Assembly: GCF_000178855.1 (NCBI RefSeq)
Contig: NZ_ADVG01000002.1
Span: forward strand, 2,728,001-2,792,000
Reading direction: 5' to 3'
DNA from: Ktedonobacter racemifer DSM 44963
Lineage (GTDB): Bacteria > Chloroflexota > Ktedonobacteria > Ktedonobacterales > Ktedonobacteraceae
DNA: 64,000 bases
Positions 42,822 through 52,610 of this stretch are shown one piece after another (position 1 is the stretch's first letter; each line of letters starts with the position of its first letter). Position numbers and translations under genes: made by a program. The notes below the pieces were generated by a model that worked only from the letters and a program-made list of their open reading frames with translations, was not told the origin of the DNA and made no database searches.

Positions 42822-43577
42822 TTAGTGACGAACGCTGCCGCCATTAACTGGCAAGATCTGGCCGGTGATATAGGCGGCGGCGGGCGAGGCGAGGAAGAGG
42901 GCCACACCAACGATATCCTCTGCCTGACCCCAGCGCTTCAGGGGGATACTCTCTTTGACACGCTGGTAGAATGCGGAACTGGTCTGCTCTCTGGCCCACG
43001 TGTTCTCGATCCAGCCAGGGGCGATACAGTTGACGCGGATATCCGGAGCATACTCGACCGCCAGGCAACGGGTAAGGGAGATGACCGCACCTTTGCTCAT
43101 GGCGTAGAGCTGGTTGGTGAGGCCAGCCGCGCCTGAGAGCGCTCCATCCCAGCCTATGTTGATAATACAGCCTCTGGGTCGCATATACGGCCTTACCTCG
43201 CGACAACATGTCCATGTCCCCTGGACATCCACACGCATCATCCGCTCAAAGCGTTGGATCTCGTTTAAGCCTCCAGCCTCCGCAGAGTTAGCGCTGGCTC
43301 CGGCATTGTTAATCCAGATATCGATCTCGCCCAGGCACTTCGCCGCCTCTTTGACTAAACCCGTTGCCTGGTCGCTATCGCTAATATCTGCCTGGAGTGC
43401 ATCCGCCAGCCCTCCGCTGGCTTGTATCTCGCGCACGACTTCCTTGGCCTGCTCCCGGCTCTTCCCATAATGTATCAATACCCTGGCACCTTCGCGCCCA
43501 AAGCCCAGGGCGAGGGCACGCCCTATTCCTCGTCCCCCCCCGGTTATCACAACATTTTTCCCCTGTATGCTCGTCAT
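42822..43577 (-). CDS. SDR oxidoreductase, FabG-like (3-oxoacyl-ACP reductase family)
   Basis: About 251 residues; the ATG at 43577 has AAGGAG 7 bases upstream. A longer frame would start upstream of, and run through, parS site 10. Cofactor motif VVITGGGRGIGRALALGFGR, IWINNAGASANSAEAGG, catalytic Tyr/Lys in QLYAMSKGAVISLTRCLAVE, VNCIAPGWIENTWAREQ, ITGQILPVNGGSVRH. The usual catalytic Ser region reads IINIGWDGALSGAAGL, where the Ser of the NISS motif is replaced by Gly-Trp. That is unusual and may lower activity or change the substrate. Confidence 0.88.
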   Translation of the reverse strand: MTSIQGKNVVITGGGRGIGRALALGFGREGARVLIHYGKSREQAKEVVREIQASGGLADALQADISDSDQATGLVKEAAKCLGEIDIWINNAGASANSAEAGGLNEIQRFERMMRVDVQGTWTCCREVRPYMRPRGCIINIGWDGALSGAAGLTNQLYAMSKGAVISLTRCLAVEYAPDIRVNCIAPGWIENTWAREQTSSAFYQRVKESIPLKRWGQAEDIVGVALFLASPAAAYITGQILPVNGGSVRH

Positions 43578-43602
43578 AGCCGCACTCCTTTTTGTTAGTA
43601 AA

Positions 43603-43618
43603 TGTTTCACGTGAAACA
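43603..43618. promoter_or_regulatory. parS: parS site 10 (exact)
   Basis: TGTTTCACGTGAAACA, in the 5' leader of the SDR gene, 26 bases before its ATG. Confidence 0.93.
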
Positions 43619-43737
43619 TCAGGGCTTTCTTCGCCTGAAATTGCACACTTATGTTTGCTCAAATATAAGATACGCCTGCTTCTATCGCCTTATAAATCTA
43701 CTTGTCGCTCGTACAGCACATGTGCTACACTCATATA

Positions 43738-43766
43738 GATGGTACCACCAATAAAGATGGTACCAC
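43738..43766. promoter_or_regulatory. Direct repeat GATGGTACCAC, possible operator
   Basis: Two copies (43738-43748, 43756-43766), 18 bp start to start, each containing the palindrome GGTACC. Position is upstream of the SDR gene (minus), near its expected promoter. Could be a TetR-type site; not proven. Confidence 0.4.
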
Positions 43767-43839
43767 TCCCTAACAGGATAAAGCGCCATATGTCGCGCAT
43801 ATGAAGGGAGTATATCTTGTCAGGTACCCTCTTGCCTGA

Positions 43840-44086
43840 AAAGGGCAGGGGCTTGCGTCAGCAAGCCTGGACCTGTTCAGATTCAGCCATGAATCCTTTG
43901 TCTTGGCAGAGGGTTATCGGGCTACGATAGTCGGGAAGCGTTGAAGTCCTACCTACGGGTGCGTGCCAGCCTGTAGCTCTAGAATCTCTGGGTTAAACAG
44001 CAAAACGGGGTCTATGCCGTGCTCAGGGAACAGTACCGCCCACTATCATTATCGAGGCAACCATTACCCTAGCAATAGGAGGCTCA
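43840..44086 (+). ncRNA. Omega RNA (HEARO RNA) of IscB
   Basis: IscB genes are preceded by a structured RNA of about 200-300 nt that guides the protein; the guide is at its 5' end, read from outside the left end. This 247-bp non-coding stretch has several hairpins: TGCCTGAAAAGGGCAGG, GCTTGC GTCA GCAAGC (43851-43866), GATTC AGCCAT GAATC (43880-43895). It leads without a gap to the iscB ribosome site (AGGAGG). Boundaries are approximate. Confidence 0.65.
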
Positions 44087-45379
44087 ATGATGAGCAACGT
44101 GTTTGTAATTGATACGGATTATACCCCCTTAGATCCTGTGCATCCTGGATATGCGCGGCGTTTACTCAAGCAGGGGAAAGCCGCTGTGTACCGAAGATAC
44201 CCCTTTACTATTGTGCTCAAACGAGCCGTAGAGGAACCACAGGTGCAACCATTACGTTTGAAACTTGATCCTGGCAGTCGTACTACGGGAATTGCTGTGG
44301 TTGATGATGCCAACGGCAAGATTGTCTTTGCGGCTGAACTTGCTCATCGTGGTCATGCCATTAAGGACAGCCTTGATGATCGTCGTGTGGTCCGTCGCAA
44401 CCGACGCAACCGCAAAACTCGGTATAGAAAGCCTCGCTGGCAGAATCGAAGGCGCAAGAAGGGATGGTTGCCTCCCTCCTTAGAGAGTCGGATTGCCAAT
44501 ATTCTCACATGGGTAGCGCGTTTGTGTCGCTTGGCTCCCATGACGGCTCTGAGCATGGAACTGGTCAAGTTTGACCTGCAACAGATGGAAAATCCTAATA
44601 TTACAAGCGTAGAATATCAGCAAGGGACTCTTCAAGGCTATGAAGTGAGAGAATACTTGCTTGAGAAGTGGGAGCGAACATGCGCCTATTGTGGCAAACA
44701 AAAGGTGCCTTTGCAAGTTGAGCATATTCATCCTCGTGCCAAAAGTGGCACAAACAGAATCAGTAATCTTACTCTCGCATGTGAGCCGTGCAATACGGCC
44801 AAGGGCACACAGCATATTCGCGTGTTTCTTGCGAAAAAGCCTGATGTGCTGAAGCGTATTCTCGCTCAGGTCAAGAGGCCACTCAAAGATGCGAGCGCGG
44901 TCAATACCACGCGAAGGACTCTCTTGGAACGACTCAAAGTCTTGGGATTGCCTGTCGAGTGTGGAAGTGGTGGTTTGACAAAATACAATCGGAGCACAAG
45001 AGGGTTGCCCAAAACCCATTGGCTGGATGCGGCGTGTGTGGGCAAAAGTACGCCCGTGGGACTCACTCATACGGGAATTGTCCCCTTGCAGATCAAAGCG
45101 ATGGGACATGGATCACGACAAATATGTGTCGTTGACAAATATGGATTTCCCAAGCAACACAAACAACGCAAAAAGACATTTCTTGGCTATCAAACAGGGG
45201 ATATGGTCAAAGCTCTGACCCCCAAAGGGACGTTTGAAGGGCGTATTGCGATTCGCCATCGACCTCAATTTCGTCTTGGGGAGAGAGAGATCCACCCCAA
45301 ATATCTGCGATGTGTCCATCGTGATGACGGGTATGAATATATTCAGAAAGGAGTGCGTCATGCCCCTCCCCATGACTGA
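44087..45379 (+). CDS. iscB: IscB, RNA-guided HNH/RuvC nuclease (Cas9 ancestor family)
   Basis: 430 residues, typical size. PLMP region VFVIDTDYTPLDPVHPGYAR (reads PLDP here), RuvC-I LKLDPGSRTTGIAVV (Asp), Arg-rich bridge helix RRNRRNRKTRYRKPRWQNRR, RuvC-II LSMELVKFDLQQM (Glu), HNH: CAYCGK ... EHIHPRAKSGTNRISNLTLA ... CEPCN, RuvC-III PKTHWLDAACVG (Asp). Every catalytic residue is present, so it should be active. AGGAGG is 4 bases before the first of two ATGs. Close relatives from Ktedonobacter are known active DNA nucleases. It is one of two RNA-guided nuclease genes within 4 kb. Confidence 0.95.
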   Translation: MMSNVFVIDTDYTPLDPVHPGYARRLLKQGKAAVYRRYPFTIVLKRAVEEPQVQPLRLKLDPGSRTTGIAVVDDANGKIVFAAELAHRGHAIKDSLDDRRVVRRNRRNRKTRYRKPRWQNRRRKKGWLPPSLESRIANILTWVARLCRLAPMTALSMELVKFDLQQMENPNITSVEYQQGTLQGYEVREYLLEKWERTCAYCGKQKVPLQVEHIHPRAKSGTNRISNLTLACEPCNTAKGTQHIRVFLAKKPDVLKRILAQVKRPLKDASAVNTTRRTLLERLKVLGLPVECGSGGLTKYNRSTRGLPKTHWLDAACVGKSTPVGLTHTGIVPLQIKAMGHGSRQICVVDKYGFPKQHKQRKKTFLGYQTGDMVKALTPKGTFEGRIAIRHRPQFRLGEREIHPKYLRCVHRDDGYEYIQKGVRHAPPHD

Positions 45380-45408
45380 AGTGAGGGGTCCCCGTATGAC
45401 GCGATTCT

Positions 45409-46977
45409 ATGATGGTTACCCACGATCTCTCTGTGGATCCTTCCACCACGTCTTTGAATCAGGAAGAACAACGAGCTACTCTGCGCGAACTGCGCAGTCA
45501 GCTTATTAAATATTATCGCCCTCTCTTGCAGGATGGGCCAGGACCTATTCGTATTATGGCACGGATAGTCACAGAACTGGAAAAGGCCTGCCGCCAGCAT
45601 AATATCTCAGAAGAGGTGATCATATCCGAGATTGTCAATCGCACGATTGGCGATATCAATGTGCGCTTGATTACCGAGTGCGAGGATGAGCCAGGCGGTT
45701 CGCGTGACTATCGCCTTCTGGCCGACGAGCTGGGCGTGGCTCTGCCTGGAGAGAAACTGGCCTCTGGCTATACCGCCAGCGGCTCGACCTATCTCTGGCT
45801 TCGCGAGCAGATGCTAGAGTGCGAGCGCCTCCTGCTGCAACAGGGCTTTGATCTGCGTATCTATGATATCTATGGCATTGGTAATCCCGTGCTCCGCTCC
45901 TGGCTGGCAAACGAGATGGCTACCCTCTGGAACCTGCCAGTTACATATGAACATATTCTCCCCAGCCTGGGCGCGATGGATGGCATCGATAAAACCCTGC
46001 GCGGCCTGACCCTCCACTTTCAGCAACACAGCACGGAAGGCATCGGTATTCTCTTCCCTGAGCCAGGCTTTGGCGTCCCCGAATGGCAGGCACGCACCTA
46101 TGGCTATACTCTACATCGCTTCCAGACGGCAGAGGAGCATCACTTCAAGCTGACTGGCTCCCAGTTCGATGCCTTGTTACAGGAGCATGAAGATATTCGC
46201 GTTGTCTACCTGACCATCAGTAATAATCCTACCGCCTTCTCTTTTACAGCCGCCGAGCTACGCTCGCTCTATGATGTGCTGCGTCGCTACTGGCAGGATG
46301 GGCGCGAGATCCTGGTCCTGGCCGACCTCGCCTATATCGGCACCAGTCAGCCAAAATTAGATCAGGAGCGCATGTCGGCCTTCCAGGGCGCGGATATTCT
46401 CCAGCATACACTCTTTGTTAGCAGCCTCTCAAAAACCTGTACGCTGACTGGCGAGCGCTTTGGCTGGGTCACCTGCGCGAATCCAGCTATCGCCAACACC
46501 ATTGCCGCTAGTTGGACGAATGGCATGGCCTCTCTTCCCGGCGAGTGGCAACTGCGCTTCATGGCCTATTATCGTCTCCTACAAGAACGCCCCTGGCTAA
46601 TGGAGAATTTGCGCGCCTTCTATCGTATGCGCCGCCAGCGTTTCATTGAGCAGCTACGCCAGATCAATACCCAGCAACCCCTCTTCGCAGAGATCTATGT
46701 CGATGATGACACCACCGTCTATAACTGGAGCAAGCTTGCTCCCGGAGAAGATGCCTTCTCGCTCTTTGAGAAGACAGGCATCGCGGGAGTCCCTGGTTCG
46801 GGCTTTGGCTATACCGATGCCTATATTCGCTTTTCAATCGGCTTTCTTCCTGTACCATCGACAGACTCGATAAACTCGACAAACTCGACAGCCTCGACAG
46901 GCTCGACAGGCTCTAAAGACGCATCTACATCCGATGCCACGTTGAACAACGTGAGTACACCAAACATTCCTACTTGA
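45409..46977 (+). CDS. PLP-dependent aminotransferase (fold type I) with Ser/Thr-rich tail
   Basis: 522 residues. Aminotransferase class I/II pattern: YTASGSTYLWLREQMLECER, LPSLGAMDGIDKTLRGL, GIGILFPEPGFGVPEWQART, RVVYLTISNNPTAFSFTAAE, ILVLADLAYIGTS (Asp and Tyr for PLP), FVSSLSKTCTLTGERFGW (Schiff-base Lys), and IAGVPGSGFGYTDAYIRFSI (Arg for carboxylate). The tail after about 485 is a simple repeat of Ser, Thr, Asn, Gly (STDSINSTNSTASTGS), encoded by repeated ACTCGACA-type units at 46860-46920. No ribosome site lies close upstream because the IscB element ends 20 bases away; expression may have changed. Confidence 0.85.
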   Translation: MMVTHDLSVDPSTTSLNQEEQRATLRELRSQLIKYYRPLLQDGPGPIRIMARIVTELEKACRQHNISEEVIISEIVNRTIGDINVRLITECEDEPGGSRDYRLLADELGVALPGEKLASGYTASGSTYLWLREQMLECERLLLQQGFDLRIYDIYGIGNPVLRSWLANEMATLWNLPVTYEHILPSLGAMDGIDKTLRGLTLHFQQHSTEGIGILFPEPGFGVPEWQARTYGYTLHRFQTAEEHHFKLTGSQFDALLQEHEDIRVVYLTISNNPTAFSFTAAELRSLYDVLRRYWQDGREILVLADLAYIGTSQPKLDQERMSAFQGADILQHTLFVSSLSKTCTLTGERFGWVTCANPAIANTIAASWTNGMASLPGEWQLRFMAYYRLLQERPWLMENLRAFYRMRRQRFIEQLRQINTQQPLFAEIYVDDDTTVYNWSKLAPGEDAFSLFEKTGIAGVPGSGFGYTDAYIRFSIGFLPVPSTDSINSTNSTASTGSTGSKDASTSDATLNNVSTPNIPT

Positions 46978-47479
46978 TATCAGTTGTCCTAAATGGTACT
47001 CTGTAGAGGGCTATGAACTTTTCAAAGTTCTTGCCAGGGGAGCAGGGAGGCTGGCTGACAAGGCTCTAGCTAGAGCAGGTTGTGCCACCTGTCATTTACC
47101 ACCTTCCATACTTCCCAGGATATAACTTCCATTATCTTGCACACAATGCGTTGGATCAGGTAAGTTCCTCATCCTGGGTGTGCGGGGCAAATCAAGACAA
47201 GCATACTGGCGTTTCTTTTTGGATGCACTGTCGCATCGCCCCTTGTTAATGATGACATGGTACTACATGCAGTTAAAACCCGGTTGTCACGATCAGTACT
47301 ATGTGTTATGACAGGAGTCCATGATGGACGGATTGTAGCCCTGTCATAGCCATACCTACTTTTATTCGTACACACGCACACTCAGTCGTTGCAGCTATCT
47401 CTGCGCGCTGAAAAAAACCGGTTTGCTCTGCTCGTTAGTACACTCGTAACCGTTCAGATGAAAAAGGAGAAATTAGGAT
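46978..47479. other. Long leader/intergenic region upstream of gap
   Basis: About 500 bp without a supportable gene. It carries an inverted repeat TATGACAGG / CCTGTCATA (47307-47315, 47340-47348) around TCCATGATGGA, which could be an operator or leader structure for the glycolytic operon. GAAAAAGGAGAAA precedes the gap start. Confidence 0.5.
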
Positions 47480-48493
<1,014 letters not shown>

Positions 48494-48496
48494 TCC

Positions 48497-49690
48497 ATGA
48501 ACAAGAAAACGATTCGTGATATTGATGTCGCTGGTAAGCGAGTCCTGGTGCGCGTTGATTTCAACGTGCCCCTGGACGAGAACCAGCGAATCACCGATGA
48601 TATCCGTATCACCGCCGCGCTGCCGACGCTGCGCTACCTGCTTGAACATGGTGCGTCGCTGATTCTGATGTCGCACCTGGGCCGCCCCAAGGGAAAAGCC
48701 GTAGAATCCATGCGCCTGCGCCCGGTGGCCCAGCGCTTAAGCGAGCTACTCCAGCAGCCAGTGAAGACCACGTCGGACTGCGTTGGCGCCGAGGCACTCT
48801 TCGAGGCTCAGGCCCTGCAACCCGGAGAGGTGCTCTTGCTGGAAAACCTGCGCTTCCATAAGGAAGAGGAGGAGAATGATCCAGCCTTCGCGCGCCAACT
48901 GGCGGAACTGGGTGATCTCTACGTCAACGATGCCTTTGGCACCGCACATCGCGCCCACGCTTCAACCGAAGGCGTGACGCACTACCTACCCGGTGTCGCT
49001 GGCTTCCTGATGGAGAAAGAACTCAATTATCTTGGCTCTACGCTGGAGAACCCGCGCCACCCCTTTAAAGCCATTGTGGGCGGGGCCAAGGTCTCCGATA
49101 AGATCGCGGTCCTGGAACGCCTCATCGCCATCGCCGATGGCATCCTGATCGGCGGCGGCATGGCGAACACTTTCCTCAAGGCCCAGGGCCTGGAGATTGG
49201 TGAATCGCTCGTCGAGGACAGCAAGCTGGATGTGGCACGCAACCTTATGCTTAAGGCCAGCCAGCGCGGTATCGAGTTTCTCCTACCAGGCGACGTTGTG
49301 ATCGCGGATCGCTTCGCGCCCGATGCCAATGCAAAGGTTGTGGCGAGCCAGAAAGTCCCAACAGACTGGCGCATCCTCGATATCGGTCCCGCAAGCGTCG
49401 AACAGTTTGCGCGGGCCCTGGCCTCGGCGCAGACGATCATCTTCAATGGTACGCTGGGTGTAGCTGAGATGCCCGCCTTCGCGAAGGGCACCAATGCCGT
49501 GGTTGAGATCCTGGGCCGTCGTACCGCCGAGGGTGCCACAACCATCATTGGTGGTGGCGACTCCGCCGCCGCAGTCGAGCAGGCCGGGGCCGCGCAGAAG
49601 ATGTCACACGTCTCCACGGGTGGTGGCGCCTCCCTCGAGTTCCTCGAAGGCAAGATCCTACCAGGCGTAGCAGCCTTGCAAGATCGCTAG
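48497..49690 (+). CDS. pgk: Phosphoglycerate kinase
   Basis: 397 residues. VLVRVDFNVPLDENQ, LILMSHLGRPKGKAVESMRL, NDAFGTAHRAHASTEGVTHY, AIVGGAKVSDKIAVLE, LFNGTLGV-type segment IIFNGTLGVAEMPAFAKGTN, and the nucleotide loop TTIIGGGDSAAAVEQAG. It transfers phosphate from 1,3-bisphosphoglycerate to ADP. It starts 3 bases after the gap stop, so the genes are cotranscribed and probably coupled. Confidence 0.97.
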   Translation: MNKKTIRDIDVAGKRVLVRVDFNVPLDENQRITDDIRITAALPTLRYLLEHGASLILMSHLGRPKGKAVESMRLRPVAQRLSELLQQPVKTTSDCVGAEALFEAQALQPGEVLLLENLRFHKEEEENDPAFARQLAELGDLYVNDAFGTAHRAHASTEGVTHYLPGVAGFLMEKELNYLGSTLENPRHPFKAIVGGAKVSDKIAVLERLIAIADGILIGGGMANTFLKAQGLEIGESLVEDSKLDVARNLMLKASQRGIEFLLPGDVVIADRFAPDANAKVVASQKVPTDWRILDIGPASVEQFARALASAQTIIFNGTLGVAEMPAFAKGTNAVVEILGRRTAEGATTIIGGGDSAAAVEQAGAAQKMSHVSTGGGASLEFLEGKILPGVAALQDR

Positions 49691-49708
49691 TCCAGTGTTT
49701 ATGATAAT

Positions 49709-49740
49709 AGAGTCGGATCACACATGTGATCCGACTCTAT
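49709..49740 (+). terminator. Palindromic terminator after pgk
   Basis: 32-bp perfect palindrome (AGAGTCGGATCACA / TGTGATCCGACTCT) 19 bases past pgk. It lacks a long T run (TATTCGT), so termination may be partial with some read-through to tpiA. Confidence 0.65.
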
Positions 49741-49787
49741 TCGTGTGACAATCATTAGAATTACTTATACAAAGGGGTATAGATTAT

Positions 49788-50597
49788 ATGACTGCATCCT
49801 CAACTGGCCGTACCGCCATTATTGCGGGCAACTGGAAGATGAATTATGGGCCGCGAGAGGCCGCGAAATTTGTACAGGAGATCCAGCCAGCCCTGTCAGA
49901 GGCTCTTCAAGCCCCTGGCTCGCCGCTGTGTATCCTCTGTCCACCCGCCATCTCCCTGGCAGCTGTACGCGCCGTGCTAGATATTCCCGATGCCGCGAGC
50001 TCGGCCCAGATAGAGCTTGGCGCCCAGAACATGTACTTTGAGGAGAAAGGGGCCTTCACAGGCGAGATCTCTCCTAATATGGTACATGAGCTTTGCACGA
50101 CCGTCATTCTCGGCCACTCCGAACGCCGCACATATTTCGGTGAGACCGATGAACTGGTAAACAAAAAGACTCTGGCCGCGCTACGCCATGAACTCAGACC
50201 CATCGTGTGCATCGGCGAGAATGAGCAGCAGCACGAGAGCGGTGAGACAGCCCACATCATCACTACCCAGGTACGGGCCAGCCTAGCTAATCTCACGTCC
50301 GAGCAGGCTCGTGAGATCGTGATTGCCTATGAACCCATCTGGGCCATTGGCACAGGCAAGGCCGCGACCGGCGAGATCGCCAACAACGTTATTCGCCAGA
50401 TTCGCCAGGAGTACCAGGCGATCTATGGAGCCGAGGCCGCCTCAGTAGTACGCATCCTCTACGGTGGCAGCGTGACCTCGGACAACATCGCCGAATTCAT
50501 GGCCTACCCAGATATCGATGGCGCCCTCGTCGGCGGAGCCAGCCTCAAACCCGACTTTATCAATATCGTCCGCAACAGCCGCCAAGTTCGCCACTAA
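49788..50597 (+). CDS. tpiA: Triosephosphate isomerase
   Basis: 269 residues. IIAGNWKMNYGPREA (Asn and Lys), IELGAQNMYFEEKGAFTGEI, VILGHSERRTYFGETD (catalytic His), EIVIAYEPIWAIGTGKAATG (catalytic Glu and loop 6), ILYGGSVTSDNIAEFM, GALVGGASL. It interconverts dihydroxyacetone phosphate and glyceraldehyde 3-phosphate. Third member of the gap-pgk-tpiA group. Confidence 0.97.
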   Translation: MTASSTGRTAIIAGNWKMNYGPREAAKFVQEIQPALSEALQAPGSPLCILCPPAISLAAVRAVLDIPDAASSAQIELGAQNMYFEEKGAFTGEISPNMVHELCTTVILGHSERRTYFGETDELVNKKTLAALRHELRPIVCIGENEQQHESGETAHIITTQVRASLANLTSEQAREIVIAYEPIWAIGTGKAATGEIANNVIRQIRQEYQAIYGAEAASVVRILYGGSVTSDNIAEFMAYPDIDGALVGGASLKPDFINIVRNSRQVRH

Positions 50598-50620
50598 AAT
50601 AGCAATAAACTTATCGATCA

Positions 50621-50670
50621 GAATGCAGTCAGGCTTGTCACTAGGAGGACGAGCCTGACTGCATTCTTTT
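50621..50670 (+). terminator. Rho-independent terminator of tpiA
   Basis: 15-bp stem GAATGCAGTCAGGCT / AGCCTGACTGCATTC (50621-50635, 50652-50666) followed by TTTT. Confidence 0.85.
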
Positions 50671-50772
50671 GGGGACGGTACTCTACACACATGTTCTCTC
50701 ATATGCTAAGATGGTTATATCGTCAAGAACGGGTAAAAGATCACGAAAATAGGCATCATACAGAGGTCATAC

Positions 50773-51663
50773 ATGGTACAGGCACACCCTTCTCCCCTGC
50801 TCAGCACACCTGCCTTCGCGCCAGAACATCTTGTGGGCGATCTGGAGCAGCTTGCGCTCATACTTACCCAGAGCCTGGATGCAATACCAACGAAAAGCTG
50901 GACGCGCCCCACAGAGAAACATGGGGCAGGCTGGACAATGCATGAAACACTGGCTCATGTCACAACCACAGCGGAACTGTATTTGCAGACCATAGAAAAA
51001 GCGCTCACTGGTGAGCGTTTTGCTCGCGTCAATGTGACGCGCCGTTATGAATTGCCTGCCTTGCAAAAAGAAGATATCGCCACGAGACATCACCTTCCAC
51101 CCACCCGATTACTTGAGCAGCTCGCGCAAGCGCTCCGTCAGACCGCCCTTCTCATCCCTATGCTCTCAAACGTCGACCTGATGCGTCCAACGGCCATTGC
51201 CTTTTTTGATCGCCCACCCACCATTATTGAACTCATCGGTACTCAACTAGTTCATCCAGCCATTATTCATGCTCAGCAGCTTACGGTGGCGGCGAGCAGA
51301 CCTCCACTCTGGAACACCTATGCGCCTGACTTCTTGCAGCGTAACCTCACGCGTTTCTTCCAGATGCTCACCTTTCTGTACTGGCGTGAACGCGAGCGCG
51401 ACCTTCACGCCACCATCAACTACGACATCCAGGGACCCGCTGGCGGTCAGTGGACCCTTACGCTCACACCACAGGGAGCATACGCCGACAAAGGCCATGT
51501 AGAGCGTCCTACGCTCACCATCTGGCATCCTGGTGCTGAAGCCATGTGCTCCTGCTTTACAAAAGAGTCCAGCCTGCGGCGCGCTCTCGTGTTGGGACGT
51601 ATGAGATTTCGCGGTGATCTGCGCCTGGCGCAGCGCCTCTATGATTTATTTGAACCCGCCTGA
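50773..51663 (+). CDS. DinB-like N-terminal domain with SCP2-like C-terminal domain
   Basis: 296 residues. The N-terminal four-helix part has WTRPTEKHGAGWTMHETLAH, where HETLAH is the DinB/maleylpyruvate-isomerase-type metal-site helix, then GTQLVHPAIIHAQQLTVAAS with two further His. The C-terminal part (about 205-290) looks like an SCP2 sterol-carrier-type fold: ATINYDIQGPAGGQWTLTLT, VERPTLTIWHPGAEAMCSCF. This pairing is known in mycothiol-type maleylpyruvate isomerase relatives. Substrate unknown. Start from ATG at 50773. Confidence 0.7.
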   Translation: MVQAHPSPLLSTPAFAPEHLVGDLEQLALILTQSLDAIPTKSWTRPTEKHGAGWTMHETLAHVTTTAELYLQTIEKALTGERFARVNVTRRYELPALQKEDIATRHHLPPTRLLEQLAQALRQTALLIPMLSNVDLMRPTAIAFFDRPPTIIELIGTQLVHPAIIHAQQLTVAASRPPLWNTYAPDFLQRNLTRFFQMLTFLYWRERERDLHATINYDIQGPAGGQWTLTLTPQGAYADKGHVERPTLTIWHPGAEAMCSCFTKESSLRRALVLGRMRFRGDLRLAQRLYDLFEPA

Positions 51664-51686
51664 TAGAAGAAGGGCACGTCTCAGGC

Positions 51687-52460
51687 TTAGACATTGCTCG
51701 TGTGCAGATCACCACGTATCGTGGTGATACCCAGATAGCGATAGTCTTTAAGTACCTCCTCGGGAACTGAAGACTCTGTGACCAGGTGGGTCACCTCTCT
51801 GAGCGGCGCGACGACAAACGGAGAGGCCGTGTTTAACTTCTTCGCCGATGCCAGCGCCACGACCTCCGCCGCATTGGCGATCATTGCCCGCTTGACGTAG
51901 ACTTCGTCCAGTTCAGGAGCACAGATACCTACCTCCAGGTGCAGACTACATACCCCTAGCATACATATATCTGCTTGATAGGTTCGCAGGGCCTCCACCG
52001 TCTCAACCCCCACCGTCACCTGAGAAGCCTTATGCAGTCTTCCACCCAGCAGCACGACCTCAACCGTTGGATGCCCGCTCAGCTCAACGGCAATTGGTGG
52101 ACTATTTGTTACTATCGTAGCCCGTAGATCACGCGGCAGGTAGCGCGCCACCTGTAGCGTCGTGGTTCCCCCATCCATGACAATTACCTGTCCACTCCTT
52201 ACCAACCTGGCTGCAGCTCTAGCAATCTCATCCTTTTGCGCGATCTCCTCTTCCTGGCGTTTGATATAATCCATACGTGGGGCGCGCAGTAGCGCTCCAC
52301 CATGTACGCGCTGGATTAGACCTGCCTCAAACAAGTCGCGCAAATCGCGGCGTATCGTATCCTCCGAAACCACCAGCGCCTCGCTCAGCTCTGAGGCCAG
52401 CACACTTCCCTCGTTATGCAGCATATCCAGAATACGCTGCTGACGCTGCTCCTTTAACAT
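51687..52460 (-). CDS. DeoR-family transcriptional regulator
   Basis: 257 residues. N-terminal HTH: KEQRQQRILDMLHNEGSVLA, VVSEDTIRRDLRDLFEAGLI, QRVHGGALL. The C-terminal sugar-phosphate-sensing domain (DeoRC) has GQVIVMDGGTTTLQVARYL and VVLLGGRLHKASQVTVG. Usually a repressor responding to a phosphorylated sugar. Divergent from the MFS transporter gene, which is its likely target. Confidence 0.9.
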   Translation of the reverse strand: MLKEQRQQRILDMLHNEGSVLASELSEALVVSEDTIRRDLRDLFEAGLIQRVHGGALLRAPRMDYIKRQEEEIAQKDEIARAAARLVRSGQVIVMDGGTTTLQVARYLPRDLRATIVTNSPPIAVELSGHPTVEVVLLGGRLHKASQVTVGVETVEALRTYQADICMLGVCSLHLEVGICAPELDEVYVKRAMIANAAEVVALASAKKLNTASPFVVAPLREVTHLVTESSVPEEVLKDYRYLGITTIRGDLHTSNV

Positions 52461-52483
52461 GGTTCTCTTTTACATCTCCTTAA

Positions 52484-52529
52484 AACCGCATAAACATGCA
52501 TTGACAAAGGGAAACTTTGCGGTTATCAT
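52484..52529 (+). promoter_or_regulatory. Promoter of the MFS gene with overlapping inverted repeat
   Basis: -35 TTGACA (52501-52506), 17-bp spacer, -10 TATCAT (52524-52529), about 80 bp upstream of the GTG start. An inverted repeat AACCGCA (52484-52490) / TGCGGTT (52518-52524) brackets the -35, a plausible DeoR operator. Confidence 0.65.
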
Positions 52530-52610
52530 CTTGATTGTGCATTATATTGCGTTTATATCTACATAGTCAAGCATAGGTAGCCATATAACAAATGGATAGG
52601 AAAAATTCGC

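Larger units (their letters stand above)
43785..45390 (+). mobile_element. IscB-type IS200/IS605-like element (HEARO locus)
   Basis: Contents: a left-end-like hairpin (CATATG TCGCG CATATG, 43792-43808 region), the omega RNA region, iscB, and a right-end hairpin CCCCTC / GAGGGG (45363-45388) just past the iscB stop. No tnpA. The element sits between the SDR gene and the aminotransferase gene, whose start is only 20 bases beyond the right-end hairpin. The exact ends are estimates. Confidence 0.7.

Noticed and set aside
31830..43618. CACGTG palindromes as transcription-factor operators
   Set aside because: All ten fit the full 16-bp parS consensus and most lie at gene ends rather than at promoters, so ParB binding explains them better.
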